Below, piece by piece: positions 1-12,300 of a DNA stretch of 64,000 nt. The translations under genes were made by a program, and so were the position numbers. The notes beneath the pieces were generated by a model that saw nothing but the letters and a program-made list of their open reading frames with translations, was not told the origin of the DNA and did not search any database. Every line of letters begins with the position of its first letter. Within the stretch, counting starts at the first letter, position 1. This stretch comes from Phycomyces nitens (taxonomy: Eukaryota > Mucoromycota > Mucoromycetes > Mucorales > Phycomycetaceae), in NCBI GenBank assembly GCA_022702545.1, contig JAHRBC010000002.1:2046001-2110000 (forward strand). Reading direction: 5' to 3'.

Positions 1-395
1 TGCAGGGAGTCTTTTGTAGTCTACTGTTTAACAAAGGTAAATTACAATTAACACATGTATGTTATAAAAGTGTTCTGATGATATTTAATTGTTTCTGTAC
101 GAGGATACATTCAAATCACTATAATTTTCCAAGGTTTTGGAAACTGTAAATGAACTAAATAGTAAGCAGCTTTATTTGTGTATAATAACTGTTTCTTCTT
201 CTTTTTTTATTTTGTAGAGTAAAAATGATTTGTTTTTCTTTGATATCCACAACACTTGAATATTCAATAAAAGTATGATGCTTGACTGTAAGCAAAAAGT
301 AAGACAAGTAAATTCAAGTGAGATCGTTTAAAGATGTTTGGTCACATTAAAAAGAGACCATACGAACCCATTTTTTTTTGTATTGTGTTTTATTT
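1..395. other. AT-rich sequence with no supported gene
   Basis: I see no reading frame with protein-like composition here. The stretch is AT-rich and lies downstream of the 3' end of the minus-strand gene that stops at 396, so it probably holds that gene's 3' untranslated region. Confidence 0.4.
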
Positions 396-2154
396 TCACT
401 TTAGTGATTCAATTACAGAGTTTATAATTGCCTGCTTCCATTTCAAAAGATCCGGGATCTTTTCAGTAAAGGACTTTAGCTCACGAGGAGTTGTTGGGCA
501 GGCGATCTTGCAAAAAGATCTTTTTATAATGTTCTTTTCATCTTCAATTAAATACAGAGCCTCAAAGAAGACCTGGTTGTCTAGATGGAATATTAGTTGT
601 GAATTGATCAGAATATATACAATCATCGAATTACCAAAGAAACGGCAGTAGAATTGTGGAATAGGAGACTTGGCCTTTCTGATGTACTTGTCATATTCGA
701 GTAGCTTGATCATACTTTTAATCATCTTCTCTTCGTCTCCTTGTTGTTTTGTAACTGTAGTGTTGAAATCAACACCACCCGAAAACTCAATCAAAACAGG
801 CGTAAAGCTTTTGTCTTTGATCGAAAAACATATTCCGTCCCATTTGACAGCTCCTGTGATCTTGGTTGTTCGTTCAATCCTGTTTTTTTAAATAGTTAAT
901 GAAGCCCTTTATTATTATGTTTGGTTAAAATTGATTTACCAATTAAAAGAAACCAGATCATTGCAGCTGAGAAAAAGGCTATGCAACAAGTAGATGGTGG
1001 TGATGGGAGCAGCAGTTCTTTCTTTCATTGAAAAGAGAATTGGATTTCTTGGACTGGTCATCATATGTAGGCTATTCAGACAGAAAACAGAATTAATAAA
1101 CCATCAAACGTTACTTTGAATGATGATAAACATACAAATGCTGGAGTATAAATTCTGCAAAATAATAATCAGCACATTCTAATTCATCCAGAGAATGGTG
1201 GATTCCAATGAATTGTCTTATTCGAGTATTAATGCTCGTTGCTGTGCCAGCAGCCTTTTTGACCAAACTCAAGAGATCCCTGCATGCTTCAGTCATCTCA
1301 ACTATTGGAGGGTCAGTCAAGAGTTTGATGTGGCTGATGTGTTCATGCGACCAGCTTTCAGACATGATGTCTAAAACATCAGAATTGTCTATATGCAATA
1401 CATTGAGATCACCGTAACTACAACATTAATACGATCAATCAAATTTAATTGCAAATGTATGAATTTTCTTTTTATTCGATTCCTACCTTTTATCAACATA
1501 TTTTATTGTATTCAAGACATCTTTAGTTTCTTCTTTGACCCTACTAGGAGTGCGCGGTTCTTTCGTTTCGACCGTACTCGCAGTTGTTACGGAAGACTTT
1601 GATGAGCTTCCAGATTTAGAGGAGCTTGCAAAAGTAGACAAGCTCGCAGTACATGACTATGCACGTATATATATATATAATGTCAATATTTGATCTATAC
1701 TAAAGGCTATAGAAACAAACCTTTTTAATGATACCCTCCATATTTGAGACAATCGCATCATTGATACTCAGTGCACCTTCAAGTTGTCGCTTTCTCATAC
1801 CACCAACCACAGAATCTTCTTTTCTCTTATACCAATATGTTTCATAGGCGACACAAAAAGCACTATTTTTCCTTGAGCGCGACTACTCGACGAGTTCATA
1901 TAGTCGTAAAAAAAATAAAGGAATTTTATCAATTAAGTTACCTCGAATAATCTCAATGCTTTTACACCTTTATCCAAGTATTTTGTGGAAGTTTGCATAT
2001 TTTTTGTCAAAATGCCCATGTAAAGAACATTTGTGATTCGGTTGTCTCTCGAAACTAAATCTGCAAATGAGAAATAATCGAAAGGAGGATCTAGCAAATG
2101 GGCCGTTTGTAACCACTCATCGTAAGTGGGATCCAGATTTGAACGTTTGTACAT
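396..2154 (-). CDS. multi-exon hypothetical protein, unrecognised fungal family
   Basis: I do not recognise this protein. Minus-strand coding segments with consistent composition run from an ATG at 2154. The first exon ends near 1943. A Lys/Arg-rich exon (about 1720-1860, containing GGMRKRQLEGALSINDAIVS) and a Ser/Thr-rich exon (about 1490-1650) follow. Next comes a helical exon (about 1111-1412, containing LDIMSESWSHEHISHI) and a last exon whose frame is open from about 890 to the stop at 396 (containing DKYIRKAKSPIPQFYCRFFG). Most junctions have GT/AG signals. The junction between the first and second exons does not keep phase in my reading, so one boundary is wrong or the gene is damaged. 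No signal peptide, zinc motif or catalytic motif is visible. It may be a lineage-expanded gene or a domesticated transposon protein. Confidence 0.4.
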
Positions 2155-3089
2155 TTCGCAATTGTATTGTCTTTTGATTGAGAAAATGATTCAACTGAGC
2201 GTTTTCAAGTGAAAAAGGGTATTAGGGAGGCTTTGTGCATCTGGTGTAACATACTTGTAATATTACATTGTATCAAGAGATTACGCTGACAGATATCGTT
2301 AAACTGACACAATGTAAACCAAGTGCAAGTAAAGGATTATATGAATTATCATGAGCAGTAATTCGTGTTTGACACGGTTTGTAGAACAGTAATATCTTTG
2401 AAATGTTGGTGTGAAGAGCAAAGAATTGACTGCTGGCAGTTTGTTCAAATTGTCTTCAACTCTTGTTAGCAAGATGCATACAATATGGATTGATCTAGTG
2501 TAGAGTTTTTATAGATTCAAAAGTGTATTCGTCATCGATTGTGATGCGCAAAGAGTAATAAAGTGTTGTCAACCTAAATATATCCCAATTGGTTCATCCA
2601 TAACCGTGTGACTCCCTTCTTTGCTGCGTCGATTTCCTGATGCCATGCGCTGACAGTTTCATACAAACATCGTGTTTAGTATTTGGGTTTATTCTGCTAC
2701 TACTTTCTTTTCATGTCGGCAAACTCTATTAATTCTTGGTAGAATATAACTAATATTTCCGGCATTACTCGCGCCGCTTACTATCGATTCTCATCAGCAT
2801 TTATCCAAAGATTCTGTACTGATGACTCAATTGTAGGCAGTCGCATCAAAGACACAAGGAACTAGTCTTGCTTTTATAATAAAAGAGTTTTACATAATAC
2901 CACAAGGCCCTGTTACCTTGCCAATATTATTCAGATGGTTATTTAAAGAAGAGCGAAACTTTCCAATGTTGGAGTTCAATCGTGACTTTAATCAAATAAA
3001 ATAGATGGATAGAGATCCATCAATTCCACCCTTATATTAGATACCTCTTTTGACATTTGATCAATAGCAATAATAAAAGTGATTTTGGG
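2155..3089. other. intergenic, no gene seen
   Basis: About 0.9 kb of AT-rich sequence upstream of the gene starting at 2154. I found no convincing frame, RNA gene or repeat unit here. It probably contains that gene's promoter. Confidence 0.35.
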
Positions 3090-4000
3090 TCACTTGGCAA
3101 ATAGATTGTTTGCTTGATAAGTGGTAAAGACCTTTGAAGCCATTCTTCTGTACAGTATCCCTCGACTTGCTGCGTTTAATTTCACAAGTGTCAGGGCCAG
3201 AATTATATCAATGAAGGAAGTTGAATGTATCCTCGTATGAATGTTCTCCAGTATAGTGCTTTTAACCAATGATTCATTGATATGCCTAGAAACTCCATTC
3301 ACTTGGAGACCAATATCATTGGTTATCCTCTCTTTAATGATCATTTCGCCACTTGTCATCAAGGTTATTGTCAGTGAAGCTGACCATTTCAAGAGTCTAT
3401 AGTTGCCTGATTCACAGAATGAATTAAATCTTGCTCAATTAGTCATTAAAAGAAGCTCTGGATACTCGATTGTAAGTATTGATGCTGAATCAAGTGATAA
3501 AAACAACCTTTTTTTTCTTCCAATTATCAGATCACATCATATATCTGACTTTTCTATCTTGACTGTGGATCAGATAACCGACCCACATCAAAAAAGGCCA
3601 AGTCCTTTACTGGATCACTAATACTGAATAACTCTGGTGAAGCGTCTTCATCAAAGGAGCCGAGTATATGCTTCTTTTTTTTGCTTGGTTGGTTAACCAG
3701 TCTGTTGGAGGTCCAGTTGGGGCTTTCTTTAAAAAGTATATCCTTCTCGGGGTTATTCTTATAAGCTTCTATTTGGGTGCGGTGTCATGGCTGATATCTG
3801 CGGTCTTTATCAGTGTAAACGTTGTACCGAATAGCTCCATATTTCTTTAGCAAGTTTTCTTCATTACGAAATCGTCCCAAGAATCAGTTATTCAAAATCA
3901 ACTGCTTGCTTTTGATGAACTTTTGCAGATTAGTAAACCTTTTCTTTCATTCGAAATGAATTTTTTCCTCTGTAAAGGTCGCTGCTTCTCTCCCATTGTC
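3090..4000 (-). pseudogene. decayed hypothetical gene (minus strand)
   Basis: The most protein-like segment is a minus-strand frame at 3090-3392, rich in Ile/Leu and ending RRMASKVFTTYQANNLFAK. Upstream on the same strand, about 3590-3900, another frame reads NEENLLKKYGAIRYNVYTDK and then SISDPVKDLAFFD. It is interrupted by TGA codons, one of them where CGA would fit. The two parts are not joined by a clean splice that I can find. I read this as a broken member of an unrecognised fungal family rather than a working gene. The family is unknown to me. Confidence 0.3.
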
Positions 4001-4139
4001 ATCAAAAGTGCCTTTACAATCGACTTTGCGTAAAAACTGGATTATTAAAACTAATCAGGTCATTCAATTACAAAAAGTAATTCAACAAGCTGATCAACTT
4101 TTTTCTTTTTCTTTTGACAAATTTATTTCCAAATATGTG

Positions 4140-4548
4140 AGCAAATGAATTTCTTTTTTTGGATCAAAGTTAGTCTGAAAAAAAATAATAATTTTTTTCT
4201 AAATTCCGATCAGTATTTTCAAGATATTGTCCAATTGACGGTGGAAACACTGTATTCATATATTTATTTATTTATATATATAAATATGTGTATAGATAAA
4301 ATATATCTATCTACTTTTCCACTCACCCACCTTTCCTACCTATGAATATTCTACACACCCACAGAGAGAGACAAACACATAGATGCCTACATAAAGATAA
4401 ATATATAACTACATAATATATATATGTGTCTGTCTGTCTGTTTACATTTATATATTCATCTTGAATTTTTTTTCCCTTTTGTTTTATTCGCATATAGATC
4501 ATACAAACTACATATTACTTTTCTAGTTGGTAAAAATATATGTATGTA

Positions 4549-4581
<33 letters not shown>

Positions 4582-4684
4582 TATATATGTGTATGGATAT
4601 TTTTTATATTTTTATATTTATATATATAATTTTTTATATTTATATATATATAAATATTCTGTAAATTCCCTCTCTCTTTCCCTC

Positions 4685-4727
<43 letters not shown>

Positions 4728-5395
4728 ACTCTCTTTCTCTTTTACATCTTTTTTTCACACCTTTCTTATACATTTCACATTTACTCCTTTAGACCACCAG
4801 CCATACATTTATATCTTGTTCAATGGTAAGCAAAGTATTCATATAAAGAATATCAGAGAGATATACAAATTGCTATTTGAATTCATTTATTTCAATTTAT
4901 TTCAATTTTTCTTCATTTTAAAAAAAATGTGAACAATAATAATAATACAACAACAACAACAACAACAAAAAATATTCACATTCACACATACAAATCCATG
5001 TGTATTTATTCAATTCATAATATAATATAATATAATGTATATTTATATTTATATATTATGTAATATATCTATCTACTTATCTACATCTATCCATGTCTGT
5101 ATATATTACATATATATATATTTATACACATTTATGTACATAAATGTACATAATAATGTATGGATACAAAATATACATACACAATTGTATAATACACAGT
5201 TATACAATTGTACCTATCCATGTGTATGTGTATGTGAATATATATAAATATCTTAATATATATTTATATATATTCATGTTTATTCTTATTCTTATTCATC
5301 TTAACATTATCAATGAAGATTTTTTTTTCAAGACAAAAATAATCAATTGATATTTCCTGGATATTATATATTTATAAAAAATAATTGCCATCCTA
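4140..5395. repeat. microsatellite field: (TA)n, (CT)n, (CAA)n, TATA-rich
   Basis: A dense run of simple repeats: (AT)n around 4549-4572, (CT)n at about 4690-4720, an (AAC)n tract near 4950-4968, and many TATA/TATT stretches to 5390. Several small open frames here are translations of the repeats and are not genes. If the ATG at 4823 is the true start of the downstream deacetylase, 4826-5398 is one long repeat-filled first intron. Confidence 0.8.
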
Positions 5396-8261
5396 TAGGT
5401 TCCTACACACCTGCAGCATGAGGCACTGCCACTAAAAGTATCTTGCTCTGCCGATTCTCGTCGTCTCTCACCAGCCAGATGCGGCTCTCCTCCTTATCCT
5501 GATAGTGACGGAAACCTATCAACATCCTCAAACGGGTCTTTGAAACGGCGGCGAGGACCAGGAAGACCGTCAAAAAAAGAACTAAAGGAAAGAGAGACAT
5601 GGGTGCAAAAGAAAGACACCCTCACAATGGCCCAAGAGAAACTAAAAGACCTCCGTCTCCCTTCAGCCGAAACGAACAGTAAGCCAGACTAATCTCATTC
5701 CAACCTTCTCATCATCCCCCATTGCAGCATTTTACCATTTCCGTGCCGGGGATCAGGTCGAGGCCTTGAAATGTAGCGAGTATTGTAAAGAGTGGTACTG
5801 TGCCCGGGTAGTTCAGGTCTCAGACGACAAGGCCAGCCCATGTGTGTTTGTACACTATGAAGGCTGGCCACCAGATCATGCTGACTGGGTGAGCCTTGGC
5901 TTGGTCCGTACCCACACCAGCCGCACTCCTCTGCGGTTTGGACCTCTGGGGCGAGAGAGCGAACGATCCTGGAAAGACTATGCCTCATTTTACTATACGA
6001 ACCAAAGCATTTCATTACGCCAATACACCGGCCTTGTCCAAGACAGACGAATGTCCCTCCACTCATGTCCTTGTCACTCGGCCGAAACCATCCACCCCGA
6101 ACGACCAGATCGAATTGCTTCTATTCTACAAGCCTTTCATGCCCAAAAGTAAACACAGCATCAAATTAATCGGTATAATGTCCATCAGAACTTATGTGTA
6201 TATTTATATATATTTGTATGTGTGTGTGTGTGTGGGTGTATATATATATATATATATTCTATTTGTGTGTATCTGTTGTATTTGTATTTAGAATGCTACG
6301 TTATTTTCGCCATATCCATGCACGCGAGGCCACGCTTGAAGAACTCATGCATGTCCACACCGCAACCCATGTTCGCAACTACACTTCCACAAACACCCTT
6401 TCTCCTATAGTCGACCAACACGAGGTAGATCCCAATCCACGACCACTCAAGATCACCTCAATTGCCGCCCTGCTCAACAGTCCGACCGAATCAGAAGATA
6501 GTCCCCCGTCGCCTAGTCCTCGATGTCATCGCCACGGCTCAATTGTGGGGCCCACAAGAGGAGTAGGCGGAGGAGTAGTCGTGGAGGCAAACCAAGACGA
6601 TATACAGCAGCAGCACCGTCGGTTCTCTACAGCAGCCACAACCGCAGCTGCCGTGGCTGCAGCCGCATCCAACAACGACGCTGCGGATCTAGCAGAAGGT
6701 GTCCTTGTACCAGTCTCACCCCCGGGGTTGGTTTGCAAGATGACATGCGGCGAACTGGGCATTGGTATTTCTTCTTTTTTTTTTATTTTTTTTGGACACC
6801 TTGAACTTACTTGACTTTAACTGACAAATCTGCTTGCTCATCCTAGCCGTCGATACTACATTCCACCCACTTCACTCTAGTCTCTCTGCTCGTGTGGCAG
6901 CCGGCGCGCTCCTCAACCTGGTTACCCCTATTGTCGAAGGCCAACTTCACAATGGTTTTGCTCTTATTCGCCCTCCAGGTAGATTATAATCAGGAGATAG
7001 GCATGTATTTATTTATTTATGTTGTTAAATTATCTAGGCCATCACGCTGAGGACGATAATGCAATGGGATTTTGCTTTTTCAACAATGTGGCCGTGGCTG
7101 TCTCAAACACACTTGAGAAATATCCTCTAAAGATCAGAAAGATCCTGGTGATTGACTGGTAAAGACTTGTTAAGCTTGTCTTGTTTCAACTTCTAATCTT
7201 ATTTCCAATAGGGATGTTCAGTGAGTTTTATTGACAGGATCTCTTGCCAATATTTGATTATTTTTTTGTTCTAATCTATTTCTTAATAGCCACGGTAATG
7301 GTACCCAAAAGATCTTTTACGACAACCCAAACGTCCTCTACATCTCTCTCCATCGATGGGAGCAGGGCAAGTTTTACCCTTTTAGTGGAGCACCCGATGA
7401 ATGTGGAGAGGGTGCTGGCTTGGGGCGGAATGTCAATATCTCATTCAACGAGTCTTTGGAGAAGCCAAGTAAGACAGACTGGTATTACATCAAGACAGCG
7501 ATAATAATAATAATAAAAAAAAATTGTTTTTATTAGAGCCGATGGGTGATACTGAATTCATTGCCGCATTCTATCACATCATACTTCCGATCTCAAGGCA
7601 ATTCCTTCCAGACATGGTAGCTTACCAACCCAAATGTTCTTATCACTCTTACAAACAAAAACAAAAAAAAATCATAGATCTTCATATCTGCAGGTTTTGA
7701 TGCTGCAGAAGGTCACCCAGATAATGCAAGTCAATTATAGCCATCCTTAATATTGTTATTTGGATCCTAACACGCAGTTATAGCTCGGAGGCTACAAGGT
7801 CTCCCCTCGTGGATTTGCCTTGATGACAAAGATGGTCAAGGATCTAGCAGAAGAATTATGCGACGGAAGGCTGGTGATGACCCTGGAAGGTAAATTACAG
7901 AGATTCTTTCTTTGTACAAGACATACTCATGTTCATCTCTATCCTAGGCGGATACGAGCTCCAGCCTCTGGCAAATTCAGCGTTGGCAAGTGTTGTTCAG
8001 CTACTCCCAGATCATATTGACCCTGACGGTCCTTTGGAATACAAACATTCATTAAATGCCATCAAGCCAAACCAGGGTGCAGTTGAATCTCTAAACACAG
8101 TCATTGAGATCCAAAGGAAGTTTTGGGACCTGCCCGAGTACCTCTTCCAGCCTGGATTTAGGTTCCATTTGCCTGTCGAATGGCGAGCGACAGATAGCAT
8201 ATCTACGAGGCCACGTCGAGATAAACGACCTAGAAAAGTGCCCGTGGTCGAAGGTTACTGA
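4823..8261 (+). CDS. class II histone deacetylase with AT-hook and Tudor-like domain
   Basis: Zn-dependent lysine deacetylase, presumably nuclear. Exons as spliced: 4823-4825 (tentative), 5399-5678, 5728-6148, 6292-6764, 6847-6978, 7038-7158, 7212-7220, 7290-7468, 7537-7616, 7678-7725, 7784-7889 and 7948-8261, giving about 721 residues in one frame. Residues ~50-61 form an AT-hook (core GPGRPSKK). Residues ~96-150 form a Tudor/chromo-barrel-like fold (GDQVEA, WYCARVV, HYEGW). The deacetylase core starts near 195 (TGLVQD). It has the His dyad PPGHHAE, Zn ligands in DWDVHHGNGTQ and AGFDAAEGH, and the catalytic Tyr in LEGGYEL. The tail (VIEIQRKFW) resembles metazoan class IIa enzymes, which carry His at the Tyr position. 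There is no Arb2 domain like that of yeast Hda1. The first coding exon (a bare ATG before GTAAGC) is the weakest part of the model. Confidence 0.85.
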
Positions 8262-9324
8262 CCTCTTGACATATTGCTATTTTTATTCTTCTGTTTATTT
8301 GCCTTTCAATACATAAAGTAATAGTACCATTCGTAATGCGAATAACTATAGTATTGATATGGAGATTTAACCTTGTCAGGGCTGGTATTGTTCCCTTTTT
8401 CTTCTTCTTCTTTTTCTCTCTGGGGATGTCTTCATTTGACTTGTTGGTTGTAAAATAGACTCTTTGGCCTTCTCAAACATTAAGGAGTCTAGGCTTACTG
8501 TTACCTGAATACTAGTTGTTTCCAGAATATGTAGAGAGTCTAATGTATACCACTTTAAGAAACATGTATTATGCCCAAAAGTATTTCTAATACATCCTAT
8601 CAAAAAGTTATCAATATAGCCCATGCCACAGAACGTTTCGGTGATCTTTAAAAAGGGTCACAGAAAGAATATACAGTTTGTCCTTGCAATTATTCTATAC
8701 ACACACACAAAAAAAAGGGATAAGAGGCTGTTGCAAAGTTTTTTTTTTTACAAGTTTGCCAACCTCCTTATGAGACATGGCCTCTATGCTCCTCACTGTT
8801 ATCAAAGGAATCGACTATACATACATGTATAGGCCCATAATGAGCCGTATATGTAGACATGCTAAAAACAAGTGATTACAAACTTGGTTTCATCAAGCTA
8901 TTAATAAAATATGTTTTTTTCTTTCTATTTTGTGCCCAAATATTTGTAGTGGAACCAGCAGCCCACATCACATAGATAGATATTGGCACAACAGAACACC
9001 CGGCAGCCTTTCATGTTGCATTTTATTTTATTTTGCGAATATCAATCTGTGGTGGTGGCACAGTACGCTGTTTTGTCTGCAAAAATCCTTAGTATTCACT
9101 GTTCAGGATTATGAGTCTAGATTAGAAATCTGTAGTAGATACATACATACATACATACATAAATACATACATACATACATACATACATACATACATACAC
9201 GCATATATATATATATATATATATATATAGTTTTTTTAAATGTAAAAATGAATGGAAAATCAGCAGTGTATTTTTTTTCTTTGGTCTTGTATAAAAAGGG
9301 GGGATTGGAGAGATATTGTCGGTT
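8262..9324. other. convergent intergenic region
   Basis: This lies between the 3' ends of the deacetylase and of Nup85. It is AT-rich with a pyrimidine tract at 8390-8420 and a microsatellite at 9140-9228. I see no gene. The open frames here are repeat-derived or of random composition. Confidence 0.5.
9140..9228. repeat. (ACAT)n-(AT)n microsatellite
   Basis: About fourteen ACAT units, one of them imperfect, are followed by a short (AT)n run ending near 9228. Confidence 0.9.
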
Positions 9325-12300
9325 TCATGAAATCATGGCAAGTGCAAGGTTACGGCAAAGAATTGAATGGATAGTTGCCTTGAGAGCCTTTGGATCAGAG
9401 ACAGGCGTATTTGGATAGACTCGGTTGTAGTATTGAACAAGGAAATCGCTCTGATCCTGTTCTTGTAAAGCAATCGCAAACTGACGCATCAGATTGTAGG
9501 TATCCTCTTGATTAAATTGTGGAGATGCTTATATAGATAGATAAGATAGATATAATTGAGCAAACAATGTTTCCCTCTAAACCAAATCTTACATTTTAAA
9601 AAGGGTAAGCTGTCCACAAGCAGCACTGACCGGAACTCTTCTGGTGCTGCAAACGATGCACTCAGTTTTGTAAGAAGCTTGGAAGCTTGATCTGTTTTGT
9701 GAGACTATAATGTACTTAATAAAGTTTTCTCGTAATACATTCATTTGTTTACTCACTCCTATAAATTCTCTGAATTGGCTGTATCTAACCAAGAATGCGT
9801 ACTCCTTGCTGTCAAATACTGTGTTTGTGCGATCTTTGGCTGACAAGATACCCTCCAGTGTACCTTGTTTAATAGACTTCTTTTTTAGACACACAGACAC
9901 AGAGAGCTGTATTATTTTTATTACCATTTGTAAGGTAGCCTTGTAGAATATTGTTTGCTAACAAGTCAAGGGTTGCCCTATCACCTGCGCGTGCATAGTT
10001 TACTGCAGCTTCGTATGACTCTCCTTCAGCCTCATGTCTCCCTGCTATTGCCTTTATACCAAACGCCATGTCAATAGAAGCAAAAAATTAAAAAATAAAA
10101 GGCATCGTATTTACCTTGTACAAGCATCTCTGGACCTTGTTCATATTGTTTGTCTTGCTAAATTCCAACATTTCTTTCACAAAGTCCAGGCTCTTGTATT
10201 CCAAAGGTGGGTTTCCAAAGAGCTAGATTTCAAATGTTAAGAGTCTAATGGAGCTCTCTAATGGATATTCAATCTTACCTGTTCGATCCAAACTTCCCGA
10301 TTAACTCTACATGTACTCAGATAATCAACTGCTTCTCGCCACATCTGATACTTTGACACCAGGTTCTCAGCATAATCATGAATCACATAATAGATCGGTT
10401 CTGTGATTGCTTCCTGTTCACGATCGCTACTCAAGCCATCGTCCCCATCTGGCAAAAATTCTGCTGTCAACAGCAAGTGTCCAAGATGGGTCTCGAGCCA
10501 AGAGTCTCCACATCGTTCAAGAACATCATCCCAGGACCGTCCCATAACATAATAGCAGACTTCTGTAACCTGATCTACATCCTCTGGTAATTCCAGTCGT
10601 CTTGCGATTGGTGCCAGATCACTTCGAAGATGGAAGGGCTCTGAGTAGATAAGGACGGCTATCATGGTCTCTGGGAAGGAGCAGGCGGCTTCGATTGTGT
10701 CGGTATCACCAGCAAGGATCATGAAAAGATTGTAGAGGGGGTTGTCTTTGGTAGGGCCATTGAAATAGCCATGGCAAGACTTTACACACTCTCTGTGCCA
10801 GGCACTCCACTTTTCGACGTTTTCAGGTTTGGCGTCAAATGAGAGCTTGGGCATGGTTTTGATCAGTTTAATTAGCTGGTCAACTTGAACCTTTTGTTCG
10901 CGTGAAAGGCAAGTTTCTGATTTAAGAAGGTCGGCGGCCTCTTCAAGATTACCACGCAAGATGTGTCTTGATTGTATCGGTTTGGCGAGTTAATTAATTG
11001 TGTATTTACAGATAGATATACTAAGACAAGTGTGATAATTACCTGGAAATCAGTTCTTCATTCTCCAAAACCGATTCTTTCCGAGTACTCTTTACACCTG
11101 AGAATCCAATAGTGACCGAGTGCTCATTGGATCCTTTGTGTGCAAAAAGAGAGAGTTTTGTTTTGCCAGTTGATATGTCTTTATTAGATTATCATGGCCA
11201 TGTTTACATTTTTCTTTTTCTTTTGACTTACCCAAAGGCCACATTGTGTTGAGCCAATCAGACAAATCAAAAACAACTGGTTCTTTTTCATGTCCAGAGA
11301 AATACAAGATCTCGCATAGCCTCAATATCCGTGAAATGCCCTTCAAATACTCTGATTTCTCCCATTCTCCGTGGCTTCCCTAGATCACAAACATGTATAA
11401 ATATTGGCTAAACCCACTAGATTGAGTAGCCTTGGCAAGCAAACTCTTACCTTTGCAAGATGGTGGATATAAGACTCCAAAAGAGCATTGTAATTCCCTG
11501 CATACTCGCTCAGTCTTGATTTCCTAGAAGAAATCCATGGTTAAGCATCTATCTTGTCATTATATTTCAGCACATGTTTATAATTTACGTACTCTCTATC
11601 ACTCAAAGCAAACGAGGCAGCAAGTCCGTTTGTATCAAATTGTCTGCAATTCTGAACCTTTTTAAAGATTTCATGAGACGATTTGAAAAACTATTTTGTT
11701 TGGTTTGTTTAAAAAAGATACACACAAAGTTAATAAGCTGTCCCCAAAGCATTTTTTTTGTTTACTTCTTGCTCGTCTTTGGGTGCATTCTGTTCATAGG
11801 CAAGGACCCGGGTTTCAAAGTCTCTGTACTCCTAAAAGATTCGCATATTGGTAAGATTTTCTTAAAGGCATCAGGTATCCCATCCTTTACCTCTTCCATA
11901 TCATCTGAAAACTAGAAAGATTGATCCGTTTACAAGAGTTAATAAGATCCAAAAACCTCCCTCATTGCAGGACATTGATGTAACCTACATTGTCACTCTC
12001 GTCTCCAGAGACCAATTCTCCATCCGACAGCTCTTCATTGTCGCTTATTTCGAGACTAATGACGACCTCTGGGAATATCTCTACTATTTTTGGTTCCCTT
12101 TTCACTTCTTGAACAATTTCTTCTTTTTCAATCTTTTCGTATTTCTTGTCGTCAGATTCTTCTCCTTCGGTCTCATAAGATACTTCAAGTTCTTTTTTGT
12201 CGATACCAGAGCCTCTACGTGGCTTCATATAAGTATTCTCATTGTAGTCCAATCCGCTCTCGGTCTGCTCGTCATCACTCATGTAGGCCTGTTCAGAAGC

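Noticed and set aside
4145..5350. Tyr/Ile/Ser-rich small frames
   Set aside because: They translate TA, CT and TATT microsatellites and carry no protein-like complexity.
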